64,000 nt of DNA from Piezodorus guildinii. Taxonomy: Eukaryota > Arthropoda > Insecta > Hemiptera > Pentatomidae. Shown in pieces: positions 23,322-34,021 of this stretch. Every line of letters starts with the position of its first letter. The stretch's first letter is position 1. The position numbers and the translations under genes were made by a program. Below the pieces are notes generated by a model. It did not search any database, had not been told where the DNA came from, and saw only the letters and a list, made by a program, of their open reading frames with translations. Location: the NCBI GenBank assembly GCA_023052935.1, contig CM041295.1, positions 163,976,366 to 164,040,365 of the forward strand. The letters run 5' to 3'.

Positions 23322-23515
23322 ATGATTACGTTATCTCGGCTGAGAGACGACTCTGGTGTAGCGTTACCGTCCTGGGGCGTCGTCTAAAAAGTGGGTAATC
23401 GAAAATGGGGGAAAACCTGGCAAATGACAGTGATATCGGCCTAATCACCTTCTAGCACCTGCAGGCTTATGAAAATGCGAAGGATCCTCCATGTGTAGGG
23501 TACATATTATTTTAA
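23322..23515 (+). mobile_element. tRNA-SINE type 1, headless copy (S1b)
   Basis: CTCGGCTGAGAGACGACTCTGG at about 23335, GTGGGTAATCGAAAATGGGG, CGGCCTAATCACC and GGATCCTCCATG follow the same order as copy S1a. Confidence 0.65.
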
Positions 23516-26090
23516 AATTAAAGATTAAGATTGATAAATATGCTCAGTTATAAAACCAAGTAGTACAGCAAGTAGAAATATGAAAAGGTAAACGAAAGTT
23601 GAGTAAGGCAGGGTAACAATACATTAAGGACATGTTATTTGACAAGCAAGGGCCATTGTAACAAATGGTCTATGACTTTTTAGACTCAGAGTGGATAGGA
23701 TATGTGCAACCATGTTGGACCAATGACAACCGACCACAATGTCAGCTAAAGGACCGACAAGTTCACGGCTAGTTGCTTCCTCACAAATGGTGTAGATATG
23801 TTCTGTACGCTCCAAAAACCTGAATTTTCTTTCGCTTAGGTGAAAAGTCGTTTTCAGAGTCCTGAAATTAATGTTCAACTTAAAGTTAGAGTATATAACA
23901 CGACTGAATATTGATATCGTGTTAAGTAAGTTGATTATCGTATTAAGTTTCTTTTTTAATTTACTTTAAAGAAATATGAAATAGAAATATATTTGATTAG
24001 AAAATTGAATCTACATCGGAAAGATATGTGCCAGAACCGGAATTACTTCGGTTTGAAATATTCTATAAAACATTTTCGTGTGAACTACTTCATTGTGACT
24101 ATACGCAGGAAACAACTCTTTTCCATTACTATCATTATTAATTTAAAATAATTAAAGGATAATATACTACAATTAACATTCATATAAATTATTTTTCTAT
24201 TTTAAACGTTATGTAATGTATGCAATGGCTGATTCCATAGGACATTAAAAATTACTTTAGAATATCCAATGACGTTTAGCAGTTTCATAATTGTCTGAGG
24301 CAATACACGTGACTCGATAATAGGTTAGGTTATAGTGTATGTAAATAAGTACAGCTATTATTTCAATTCTTATTTTTCCTCTTGGGTTTACTACATAGCT
24401 ATCCTCTTAGCATTTCTTCCAAGGATATTTTTTTTTCCATTTCGTTAATTAAATCAAAAACGGAGAACATGGATTTTTCTAATCGAGGAAACACTAATTG
24501 AATATAGAACTACTATATAAACAATCACGTAAAAAAAAGAAAGATTTCGTGTAGTTCTATTTCAAACAATAGATTAGATAATTGAGTTTAACCAAAGAGA
24601 GATATGAAGCTAAGCGTCGTTTTTCAAAGTTAGGAGTCACGTTTCTGACAGTAGAAAAGTTTTTTTTTTAAATTTTTGATGATTCATCATAAAAATATCA
24701 TAAAAAAATACGTAGTAACAATAATAAACCTGTATTTGTGTGATTATTGTAGTAGAGGTTTTCTTCTGTAGGTTTCCACCAAATAAAAACCAATTCTTTT
24801 CTCCATAATATAACGGGGGTCACCTGTGATTTATTGGGTAAGTCCCGGGATCAAACGGAATCAGAAGGACCTAGTATTTTTAAAGGGACTGAAATGCCGT
24901 CATTCGGAGGGGACGTAAAATGGTGATCCAAAGCCTGTGTGATGTCAGATAATCGTTAATCCTAATTTAATTTGGATAGGCAAAATTTAGGACTCCCAAT
25001 GTAGCATAAAATGACTTAAATAAACTTTTAATAAATAAACAACAATCCATAATGTACCAACACCATTTATTTTCATTTCTTATACTAAATGTTTAGCCAT
25101 GTAACCGTTAGGTTATTTATCATGTTTTAACAATATTTATTCCTCATCCATGCAAATCAATGTCTCTCGGTTTATTACGAGGGACCAAAATAAATAAATT
25201 AGGTAATAATTCCGCCTCCTTATCCAGCTCCCCTTCTCATTTCTATTTTTAAATATTCATAATATTATTTGTTTACGCCATAATTTTGAATGGTTCACTG
25301 AATGCGAGATTCTTTATCAACGATGGAAATATTGCGTATTAGACATCTTATGACTTCTATTTTCTTAATAAACCACAAATTGTGAATGAAAAATTCCAAA
25401 ATAGAGATATAAGAATTATTTTTTGAATATGAAATATTATAAAGAATATATTCTTCGATTTTGATAAATTAAATTATATCCATGTGACTGGGGAAAAGTG
25501 TTGTAAAAAAAGTAGTAACTGCAAATGAAATAGTTGACATATTTGAATTAGCCTAAATATAATTTAGGTTACTACTTTTAAAGCAATCCATTGTATTATG
25601 AATACATCATAAACATTATTATCATATTATCATGGCAGAAACTATTAAACCACAAATGAACCAGTTACATATTAATAAGCCTTGTGATAAAATAGGTCAT
25701 CCAGCTACTCGTGAGGTCATGTAGATTTATGTTAGAGGTCCCTATAAATATCTCGTATATGTAGGTTCTACTGTTTCTTACGTGAATTTCAAACTGAAGA
25801 GAAGATAAAAACAGTAAGAAAAACGAGGACGTTGGTAAGTGTGTCGCTTCAATGGTCAACATATTACTTTTTTTTATGTAACTTATTTGGAATCACATTT
25901 TTTACATACTGATAAGGAATTTTATAAATCGACGAATTTCATGTTATAATTCTAAGCTCCACTGTTTGTACAGATTGGAATTATTTAGAGACGTTAAATT
26001 TAAAAAGAAAAGTTATAAACAAGGCTGAAACTGAACAAATACACAAAATAGCATATCAAAACGTTTATTTAATAATTATTGAAAATAAAT
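23516..26090. other. No recognisable gene or repeat
   Basis: An 84-codon minus-strand open frame at 23624-23878 has no recognisable motif. TAGGTTAGGTTA at about 24322 is only two units of the insect telomere repeat and was not called. Positions 24820-24960 are less AT-rich without assignable content. Confidence 0.45.
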
Positions 26091-26143
26091 AGATGGTTCC
26101 TTAATCTTCCTTGTAAGTGTATTATTACATAAGCAAAAATCAA

Positions 26144-26182
26144 GAGTCGACGTTTCGGGGGCCTTCCCCACCTTCAGGGCTC
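26144..26182 (-). ncRNA. Hammerhead-ribozyme-like motif (d)
   Basis: On the minus strand: GAGCC, core CTGAAGG (one change from CTGANGA), a stem II with GGGG...CCCC arms, GAAAC, GTC and GACTC. The outer stem GAGCC/GACTC has one mismatch compared with motif (e). Confidence 0.6.
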
Positions 26183-26728
26183 ACTATAATATAATAAAAC
26201 ATTATCATTTATTATTACAGAAATAAATGTTCTATATACTCATTAAAAATCAATATTAAAAAATATAACAATGTTACATAAACTCTATTTAACTGACAGC
26301 CATGTATAAGCTAAAATTGTATCCATTTTAATTACAATTTAGTCTATAATAAATTATCTAAGTCATTAAAAAAATTAAACAATCAAGAAACAGAATTTTT
26401 TTTTAAATTGTTCATGATTTATTGACCTATATTTAATAATACATCAATGTGTAAGTTTCTACAGTAAATAGGATGGCCCTAATCTATTAGGAGCCAAAGA
26501 ATATGTTATTTAAAATGGGTCGTTTCTTGATTTTTAAATTTTTTAATGGCACATAATTTATTATGGACTAAATTTTAATTAAAATGGGTACAGTTTTAAC
26601 GTATAAATGGCTGTCAGGTAAATAGACATTTATGTAACATTGTTTTCTTTTTTAATATTGATTTTTAATTATTATATAGAAAATTAATTTTTTTAATAAT
26701 AAATGATAATTTGTTATTGTATTATAGT

Positions 26729-26767
26729 GAGTCCTGAAGATGGGAAAGGACCTCGAAACGTTGACTC
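26729..26767 (+). ncRNA. Hammerhead-ribozyme-like motif (e), core intact
   Basis: GAGTC (26729-26733), core CTGAAGA (26734-26740, matches CTGANGA), a loop region TGGGAAAGGACCTC that can form a short stem II, GAAAC (26755-26759), GTT, then GACTC (26763-26767), which pairs perfectly with the first GAGTC. This is the only copy with both core halves and the outer stem unbroken. Stem II has weak pairing, and stem III would be very short, as reported for hammerheads in Penelope-like elements. Confidence 0.65.
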
Positions 26768-26793
26768 TTGATTGGAAGATAAAGGAACCATCT

Positions 26794-29124
26794 GTGTATT
26801 AGCAATATATGCTCTTCCAATTAATTAATTTTATTATTGAAGTATTTATTGACAATGCGAATGTCATTTGTTTCTTCCTCTACAGACTTTTTATTCTGAT
26901 TTGTTACACGAAAGTATAATAATAAAATAAATAAATATAACTCAAACAAATTCACATAAAATACAGTCACAATCAGGAACCAAATGCACAATTTTTCAGT
27001 GGATAAATGTCACGAGGATTTGTCAAATCAAAATACAACAAAAACGCATGTTATTCGTGACCAAGGCCGGCCGGCTGGATGAAATAACTGTCACTCTTGG
27101 ATAAAATATCTCATAAATGTTTTTCTGTCATTTGTGACAGAAGTAAGTACAGAAAACACGTTCAAGAATGTTTTCCAAATAATTTTATGGTCGCATAAAT
27201 GTTAATTATTTTATTAATGTTAGATGTAAAAAAACTGTGATTGTGCCTATCAATTTATTACTATCTGCATTTTAATTTTTGCTTATTCAGATGAATTCAT
27301 CATGTGCGGATTCCCTCAAGGAACACACCGTATAGAATAAAATTTTTTTTTTTTTCTTGAGGCAAAACTTCTTAGAAACTTTCTATAGATGTAATTTGAG
27401 AAAAAAAGATAAATGCATATAAAGATAAATAACAAAATTGTTTAAAAAAATACATATTACAACATGAATTTGTCATTGATAAAGGAACCAACATTGCATA
27501 TCATTTTACGTATAACTGTATCAACTGAATGTGGTCACGTTTATTATTGTTTCGTTAAATAAATCTATTTTCGTACTTTGTGAAAAAAAAAAAATTAATA
27601 TATATATATATATATAGCCTAAGCTACTGTAGTATTGGTGAAAGTACTTTTTTTTTTTTTTTTTTTTCAAATTCGATCACAATCATTTAATTTTACGCCT
27701 TCAGTTTTTCGAACGGAAACCCTGTGAATGATCAATCCTGTTGATTTTTTCACACTGAATAAAAAATAAAATAATAATAACGTTTGAAGAGGTACTACAA
27801 TTAACATCGTAATAAATTCTAACAGACATTTAGAGGCCTATATAAACATATACTTTGAGTTAAAAACAAATACAAGTCTACCTATGTTTATTACCATTTA
27901 TTATTGCCACTAATGATTTTTAATTTTAAGAAGAATGTTTCGGTGCATTTGTAAATATTTAGTAACATCCGATCGACCTTCCTACTAATTCAACACTTTG
28001 TTTTGGGAATTTCAGGCCGATGACAGCTCATTATCAATAGGTATCAACACAGGGCACAAACATCTATTGGATGGAGAGGGGTAGTGTTCAAGGGTATAAC
28101 AGTACGTAATAAATCGGCAATCAGTTTCCAATGAGTTTATAAGTAGCTTTTACTCGTTCCCCATGTACAATTATAATCTCCATATACTATAGTAGTTATA
28201 TGTAGATAACATGAACTGATATGATATTGTGAGGGCATATAAACAAAATTCCATCACAGTTCTGACCGAGCCCCATCGAAAAGTAACCGAGGAATAAATG
28301 CAATTTATCAATCTCTGTCAAGTATTTGTGTATTAATTTGTGTTAAGGCGACTCGGGAAGCCCCACCCCCTAACTCGGAAAATAAATGGCGTGGAAACAT
28401 CACTGCGGCCTTGAATGGTGAGATAACAGCTCTATCTATTTACTTATTACCTCCGGTGTCTAAAGTATTTAACAATATATTATATAAACTCTTTTGATGA
28501 CAGTATTCGAGACTTGTGTATTGGGTGAGAAGAGTCAAGAGATCACCGATATTTCATTCGTAATCTAATCATAGCAATAAAGTACAGTAATGTTATTTAT
28601 TATTTATTTATTTCATTATTGTATACACTTACCTAAATGTAGTAGAAACCAGAGAACGAATTTTATGACATGTTATGATTTGATAAGTATGCGGTACAGA
28701 GAGAAGTAACGATAAGTATCCAATGATCTAAATCCACTTTTACACTGAGAAGACCCAAGATCTCCGAAGCTCCTTACACGTTTTCACCACTCGACCAACT
28801 GACCCACATAGGGCCTAGCAACGCTTCACCTTCCGTTCGAAAGTCATCTCAAGACAGAAAGTGTCACACGCAGGAGGATGGCCGATATTTCAAATTGAAA
28901 AATAATTTCGTATAATTTCCAGATTCAAGGCAATCGACGGAGTTCGGGGATATGTAGTTCAAGGGAGCCGGTGATCACTGATCTTAAAAGGTTTCGTCAT
29001 GTTTCAAAAATTCTCGAGGAAATTATTGACACTAAGTGACATAAACACTAAGGAGCACTGTAGGTAGCAAAGGGTTGAATAAAAAATAAATAGGAGAAAA
29101 ACACTAAATGAATAAATGAAAGAC
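26794..29124. other. No recognisable gene or repeat
   Basis: AT-rich. Short microsatellite at 27597-27616 (TA)n, poly(T) at about 27650-27667. Positions 28740-28870 on the minus strand have a box-A-like GGTCAGTTGGTCGAGTGG but no convincing box B, so no SINE is called. Confidence 0.45.
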
Positions 29125-29310
29125 CTACTTTGAACTGAGCGTGAAGAGACCCATAGCTGAGCGAGGTAGGCTGGCATGAGCGTGCTGCGGCGACCTGGGG
29201 CCGACTGGCGGAGTCTCCGCGCCCCCACCGCAAGCCACTTACGTAACGCCCGCTACCGCACGTGGTCTTTACTCACGTGGCCCCATCTCTTCGGCTATTT
29301 TCATCTACCT
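29125..29310. other. GC- and CpG-rich island of unknown function
   Basis: About 180 bp with far higher GC than the surroundings, including GCTGCGGCGACCTGGGGCCG and several CACGTG/CGCCCGC-type CpG sites (29185-29275). Two overlapping minus-strand open frames cross it, without known motifs. It might be a promoter or first exon of an unrecognised gene, or a fragment of a GC-rich transposon. Confidence 0.4.
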
Positions 29311-29648
29311 TATTGTCCGTCCCCTTTGGAAAAAATAATAGCTCATACATATGCAGTTATCTTACATTCCTGAGAAGTCGGATACTTGGAATTGCATTCC
29401 CTCCAAGGACTTCTTAGACAGCGCAACGATCAATTACCACTTAATACAGTTAAGTGTCTTTTCAATAAGAGAAAAAAATACCCAACGTCCTGCGAGCTGT
29501 GGTGTTCACCACCGTTGCACAGGTTTCTGATAACAGGGGCCAATTCCAAATTCGCTGACGCCAAAATAAATAAACTTTATTTTAATCTACTGATATATAT
29601 ATATATATATATATACAGCGAATTCGGCATATGTATACATATAAAATT
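29311..29648. other. No recognisable feature apart from a short (TA)n run
   Basis: A TA-dinucleotide run at about 29591-29615. A 93-codon open frame at 29386-29667 crosses it and the start of the SINE and is not supported. Confidence 0.5.
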
Positions 29649-29905
29649 TGGGAGCTGCGTGGTCTAGTGGATAGAGGATTAGGCTCCGGGACTCCGGTTG
29701 ATGAAGAATTATTTATTCTGTTATTTCAGCCGTGTTGAGACCTTGGGGTATTGAGACCCTCCTGGGGCACACTCAGCCTCTATAAAGTGGATACCCAATA
29801 AAAAAAACTAGGCGGCCGTGTGTGATTTAGGCCCAAACAGCTTTTTATAAAACAGTAAGAATCTTTATCAGTGCTGAACCTAAGACCCTTCATAAATGTA
29901 GAGGT
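29649..29905 (+). mobile_element. tRNA-SINE type 1 with tRNA-like head (copy S1c)
   Basis: Head: GGAGCTGCGTGGTCTAGTGG with box A TGGTCTAGTGG (29660-29670); box B is not well kept. Body: CAGCCGT.TTGAGACCTTGGGG, CCTCCTGGGGCACACTCAGC, CCTCTATAAAGTGGATACCC, shared in reverse complement with 44870-45095 and 57985-58150, then GGCGGCCGTGTG as in S1a. This copy joins the two halves of the family. Confidence 0.75.
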
Positions 29906-29908
29906 ACA

Positions 29909-29909
<1 letters not shown>

Positions 29910-29969
<60 letters not shown>

Positions 29970-30008
29970 TAAAAATAATATATAAAAATATGTAAAATAA
30001 TATATAAA

Positions 30009-30092
<84 letters not shown>
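29910..30092. repeat. (AT)n tracts and poly(T)
   Basis: Two AT-dinucleotide tracts (about 29910-29965 and 30011-30056) around a TATAAAAATATGTAAAATAA spacer, then a poly(T) run at about 30065-30090. The long I/Y-rich frames here are artefacts. The run abuts the start of a family A copy. Confidence 0.95.
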
Positions 30093-30094
<2 letters not shown>

Positions 30095-30099
30095 GAAAT

Positions 30100-30545
30100 G
30101 ATATCGCCATTTTTGATTTCCGCCAACTCCTTCTAACCTCTGGACGGGTTTTGATACGGTTTTCTCTATCATTTACAACATTTCTTCTAGAAGGTTTAAA
30201 TGTTAAATATATTGCAATCTAGCTTTTCTTCATGCGGGAAAAATAAATTTTCTCTAAGCAAGTCATAAAAAAATTATTCCTGTAATATAGACGTGTAAGA
30301 AGAAAACTAAAAAAAAAATATGCAACAAAATGAGTTGTAGAAGTTGATAGAAAGTTGTTATAGTGAACGTATGTTATTGGTAAAGAGGGAGGTTATGACA
30401 AGTTCAATGTTTCCACCGTCGCACAATATCGTACAAGCCATATCTTTCAATCAGTACGCAAGATTTTAGAAAAAATATTATGTACCATATCGTAACTAAG
30501 TTCTTAAAATAAATTTGAAGTTACCTTCTTCTCTTCTCTATCTCT
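30100..30545 (+). repeat. Dispersed repeat family A (copy A3)
   Basis: Opens with CCGCCAACTCC and GGGTTTTGATACGGTTTT (reverse complements of the 1-200 module), then AAATTTTCTCTAAGCAAGTC, then the single-copy satellite-like segment (30345-30440; landmark TGTTATTGGTAAAGAGGGAGGTTATGAC cut by substitutions), then TATTATGTACCATATCG.AACTAAGTT as in copy A4. Confidence 0.75.
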
Positions 30546-30605
30546 ATATATATAAAATGATCACACGATTTTGGTTCCCAGCTGACTTGTTCAAAACCAA
30601 GCAGC

Positions 30606-31410
30606 GGAATTAGAAATAGAAATAGAAAAAAAACTTTATTCTGGGACAAGGTCCCTTGAGAATAACAATTATGAACAAAATAATAAATTATAACTGGCCA
30701 AAAACATGGATGGAAACAATTTTATAATAACAACAATTAAATAACACAATAATGAAAAAAAGAAAAAAGGGTCAGAGTACCATCTCTATTTAAAATTTCA
30801 AGAAATAAATAAATAAGAATAAACATAAAATGTAACTCTTACATCTCATTAAAGTAAGTGCATTAAAGTCAAATTCACCTTACATAAGTTGGCATAATAA
30901 AAATTAGCTAACATTTGGCTGAAGAGAAAGGAAGTATTGAAAGAGGAGGGATTTAAAAGATGATAGGGAAGGAGCATGACGGATGTTTGAAGGAGAGTAT
31001 TCCATATGGCAGTGGAACAGGCTAAAAAGGAGCAGTCATATTTTATGGTTCTATGGAATGGAGTGTGGAGGTCAGACAGACGGGATCTTGTTTCCTTGTG
31101 ATGGGTTGAGGATTTAAATACCAGAAGGCTGTAGACATAAAATGGATGGTGGGAGTTTATGATTTGATAAAGGAATGATCCAAGGAAATATTGTCTTGGA
31201 AAGGTTGGGGTTAACCACTTTAACTCGTCGTAGAGGTGGGATATATGGGACCGTCTCGAGGTACCCAACACAAATCTTAAGAAGCAAAGATAGATACGGG
31301 TTTCACTATCCTTTAGGGCATTCTTTCTTAAATGGATAACAAGTGAAATACAATGCTGATGAAATACAATTAACTTGTACTTTAAATGCTTAGATTCACT
31401 TTTCAGCAAT
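30606..31410 (-). mobile_element. 5'-truncated LINE, C-terminal RT fragment plus 3' tail (element M)
   Basis: A 186-codon minus-strand frame (31409-30849, no ATG; it opens on TTG) encodes the region downstream of a LINE polymerase domain. Residues LRFVLGTSRRSHISHLYDEL, then a leucine/tyrosine-rich stretch, then ACSTAIWNTL, follow the usual order RFV.G.RRRDHIS..Y..L.WL ... A..LWN.LP of CR1/L2/Jockey-type proteins. All polymerase motifs are missing. A polyadenylation signal (AATAAA on the minus strand, plus 30636-30641) and a tail of TTTCTA repeats (30610-30632) end the element. A microsatellite tail instead of poly(A) fits CR1/L2-like groups, but the clade is uncertain. It lies between two family A segments. 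Confidence 0.7.
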
Positions 31411-31945
31411 TAAAAAATCTCTCCTTAAATACGAGCAGCAATACAGAAGTGTAATAGACTGTCGGAAAGTGCAAGTTTTAGAAAAGCTGATATGTAATTA
31501 AAGAAGTAAAAGTTAATAGAAAGTTGTTAAAAGCCCATAAACTTACGAACATCTGTTATTAGTTAATAGAGAGGTTATAATAGTTCAATGTTGCCGCCAT
31601 CGTACAGGATCTTACAAGTTATATTCTTCCATTTCAGAAAAAATATTATGTACCGAATGGTAACTAAATTGCTAAGATGGTAAGTTGTTTTAAATCTATA
31701 AATGTTGTCCTAGAGGATTATTGTTATTATTCCATTTAGTATAGGAACCTTTGTTGTTTCTTTGTTATCAAGTTTTTGAATACATACATGGCAATGAAGT
31801 TTTGTTTAGATGGGAAAATTGAATTTTCCATTATCTGTGCTTCACATTAAAACAACAAACAATTAATCTGAAGCAATTTATATTTTTGTTTTTCATGTCT
31901 GCCGATGATTAAGTATAATAATGAATAGACGTTTTAAAATAAAAA
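31411..31945 (+). repeat. Dispersed repeat family A (copy A4), interrupted by J5
   Basis: Starts at AAAAAATCTCTCCTTAAATACG, equivalent to AAAAAATTATTCCTAAAATATG of A2. Contains the single satellite-like segment (31510-31625; AAGCCCATAAACTTACGAAC) and then the long stretch matching 340-770 in reverse complement. Confidence 0.8.
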
Positions 31946-32373
31946 AATTGCTTTGGGACTCTACTAAACCATCAAATTCTTCCCGTATCCAATCCTACAA
32001 TCCAAAATCCTTCGTAAAATCCTCAATGCTCCTTATTTTGTAGCTAATAAACTGATCCACAAAGACCTTAATATTCCGTATGTTGCTGATTTGGCCCGAT
32101 CTAGATACCATTCCTTTCATGACAAACTCCATTCCCACCCTAATCCTCTAGTTTCAATCCTTTCTTCCTCTTCAATTCCCGACAATCCTCCGAGGCGTCT
32201 GAAAAGGAGATGGCCCCGAGACCTTCTAGTTTAGAATTGTTACAGGAGTGCTACCATAGGGTAGTTCTTCTACAAGTCTTTTTCATGTCATTTTTCTTAT
32301 ACCATATTTACTTGTTGTATTTTTTTAGTACAGTTTTAAATTTCAATAAATTATGTTTAAAAAAAAAATAAAA
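31946..32373 (+). mobile_element. Jockey-like LINE 3' fragment inserted in family A (copy J5)
   Basis: Covers the codons around GSTKPSNSSR to the end of ORF2, then the 3' untranslated region and an A-rich tail. A frameshift and stops break the frame (TTTTGTAGCTAATAAA at about 32037). Flanked by TAAAATAAAAA at 31935-31945 and 32374-32384, a plausible 11-bp target duplication, though of low complexity. Family A resumes on the far side. Confidence 0.75.
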
Positions 32374-32384
32374 TAAAATAAAAA

Positions 32385-32475
32385 TATTTTCTCGCTGATT
32401 GCAATTTTCGTTACGATGAACTAAAACTCCCAAAACGATAAACTCTAAATTGGTGAGATAGAACACGTTGTTATT
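32385..32475 (+). repeat. Family A, continuation of copy A4 beyond J5
   Basis: TTACGATGAACTAAAACTCCC at about 32411 is the reverse complement of the GGGAGTTTTAGTTGATCGC block near 299-317, where it directly adjoins the equivalent of 31945. Confidence 0.65.
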
Positions 32476-33283
32476 CGTCTTTTATAATACAGTTTTAGCC
32501 GCTTTAATTTTAAATTAATTTCGTTATTAGAAAATCAAAGAAATTGTTTTAAAAAAAAAAAAAAGTAGTTGTTTTTATTTTTAGTGGGAAGCGTTTCTAA
32601 CGAATGGCAAGATTTTACGTTTCTATTGCAAACGAGTAGGAACGATTTAAGCTAAAAAGTTTGGTGCAATTATAATTAAAGTATTTCTTCTGATCATAGT
32701 CATTGTAAATTTTACGAAAAAAAAATTAAGATCTGACATTGAATATTACAGCATAATTAATGTAGTTCTGACTCCTAGTTGATAATGGAAGTAAACAATT
32801 TAATATTACAGCTTTGTCTTCAAAGTTCCAGCGAAGCCTATGTGTTGACTAATGCAGGAAAGGAATATACATATTTCTGTAATATGTGCATTGAATTGAA
32901 AAAAATGTTCTAAAGAAGGTAAACGGAGAGGATAAACCCTACAGGAGCAATCTTTGAACCAAATCTGTTAACGTTGATATTTCATCTAGTAAATGTGAAG
33001 ATTTTTTTCCCTGTCGTTGAACATGTTTCATTCAGCTGATTGAAACCTTTTTTTTCTAGTCTTGCTGAAATTTTAAAATAAAATTTTAAGTTAGATTTTT
33101 TTAAAATGACATTTACCTGCAGATGCGATTGGGACAAACGCTATCTTCAGATATACAGCTCAAGGAAGAAATGTTATCCAAAAATCCACCGAGCCCGCCC
33201 CCTTGTAAACCGTTTTCTTTTCCTCTGCAACAAAGAAACACAGATTAAATTGATAACTAAATATTTAATCAATGAATGTGTTT
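32476..33283. other. No recognisable feature
   Basis: AT-rich with short poly(A)/poly(T) runs. Nothing assignable. Confidence 0.5.
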
Positions 33284-33285
33284 CA

Positions 33286-33356
<71 letters not shown>
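33284..33356. repeat. Compound (CA)n(TA)n microsatellite
   Basis: About 36 bp of CA dinucleotide followed by about 36 bp of TA. The open frames crossing it on both strands are artefacts. Confidence 0.97.
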
Positions 33357-33359
<3 letters not shown>

Positions 33360-33399
33360 TTGTAAAGGTATGCTTGGTCGAGACAAATAAAAAAAAAGA

Positions 33400-33556
33400 A
33401 AAAAAGAAAAAGGTTAAGAAGAAAAAACACTCACGGTTCCAGAAACAATACTGCTTTATTAATAATCCTTCGTGTATATGTTTAGGATGTTGTTTACCTC
33501 CCGAGATGGTATTAAGGCTAATACTGTCTGACTCCTATCCTTAACTCCCCCCCATC
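33400..33556 (-). mobile_element. Probable polypurine tract and 3' LTR of the gypsy-like element
   Basis: On the minus strand a purine tract GATGGGGGGGAG (plus 33546-33556) is followed at once by AGTTAAGGATAGGAG. LTRs of gypsy-group elements in insects commonly begin AGT(T/G)A right after such a tract. An AATAAA lies about 100 bp further on. The LTR end and a matching 5' LTR were not found, so the boundary is a guess. Confidence 0.45.
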
Positions 33557-34020
33557 AATTTACAAAGATACTCTCAATTTTTGGAAACTCACACTAATGT
33601 AAGTAGTCCCTAAATGGAGAGCAGTCCTTAGCCTTGATACCATACAATCCAAAACTATAATTACAATGATAATTTAATTACAATCATAAAAGCTAAAATG
33701 ATTGAAAAAGTAAAGTAACAGACCTACACAAAAATATAACTTGAAAAAAAGGAAGAACAAAAACAAAAAAAAATGCATATAAACTTAGAAAGAACGAAAG
33801 AAAAAAACCCACTAGAATAACACTTCTCAATATGTACACACTAACCTAAAAAAACAAAAATAACATTACGAACAAAGTTTTTGAAAAAAACGGTGCACTG
33901 ACAGCCTCACCACTACTAAAAGGAATACGGAAACTTACATAATAAAAAATGTATGAGACTGCACAACGAGAAACGGGGAGGCGTGCAGAGGCGAGAGCAA
34001 GACAGGTCGCGGTGGCTAGC
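33557..34020 (-). other. Region between pol and the putative 3' LTR
   Basis: A-rich on the plus strand, with no open frame of note. In errantiviruses an env gene lies here; none is visible. Confidence 0.45.
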
Positions 34021-34021
34021 G

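Larger units (their letters stand above)
26091..26793. mobile_element. Large inverted repeat with hammerhead-like motifs at both ends
   Basis: The left arm opens with AGATGGTTCC (26091-26100) and the right arm closes with its exact reverse complement GGAACCATCT (26784-26793). Arms of roughly 320 and 280 bp remain similar through TCAAGAGTCGACGTTTCG / CGAAACGTTGACTCTTGA, the tail of ACATTGTT...AATATTGATTTTTAA, CTGACAGCCAT / ATGGCTGTCAG and ACAATCAAGAAAC / GTTTCTTGATTTTT. The central 90 bp (about 26420-26510) are unique. There is no coding sequence. I infer a head-to-head pair of Penelope-like terminal repeats. Confidence 0.7.

Noticed and set aside
23624..23878. 84-codon minus-strand open frame as a host gene
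   Set aside because: No recognised motif, no splice context I can support, and frames of this size are expected by chance in 64 kb.
24320..24335. TAGGTTAGGTTA, insect telomere-like repeat
   Set aside because: Only two units; not an interstitial telomere array and not a target for telomere-specific LINEs here.
28740..28870. Possible minus-strand tRNA-derived SINE
   Set aside because: A box-A-like string is present, but no proper box B at the right distance and no second copy.
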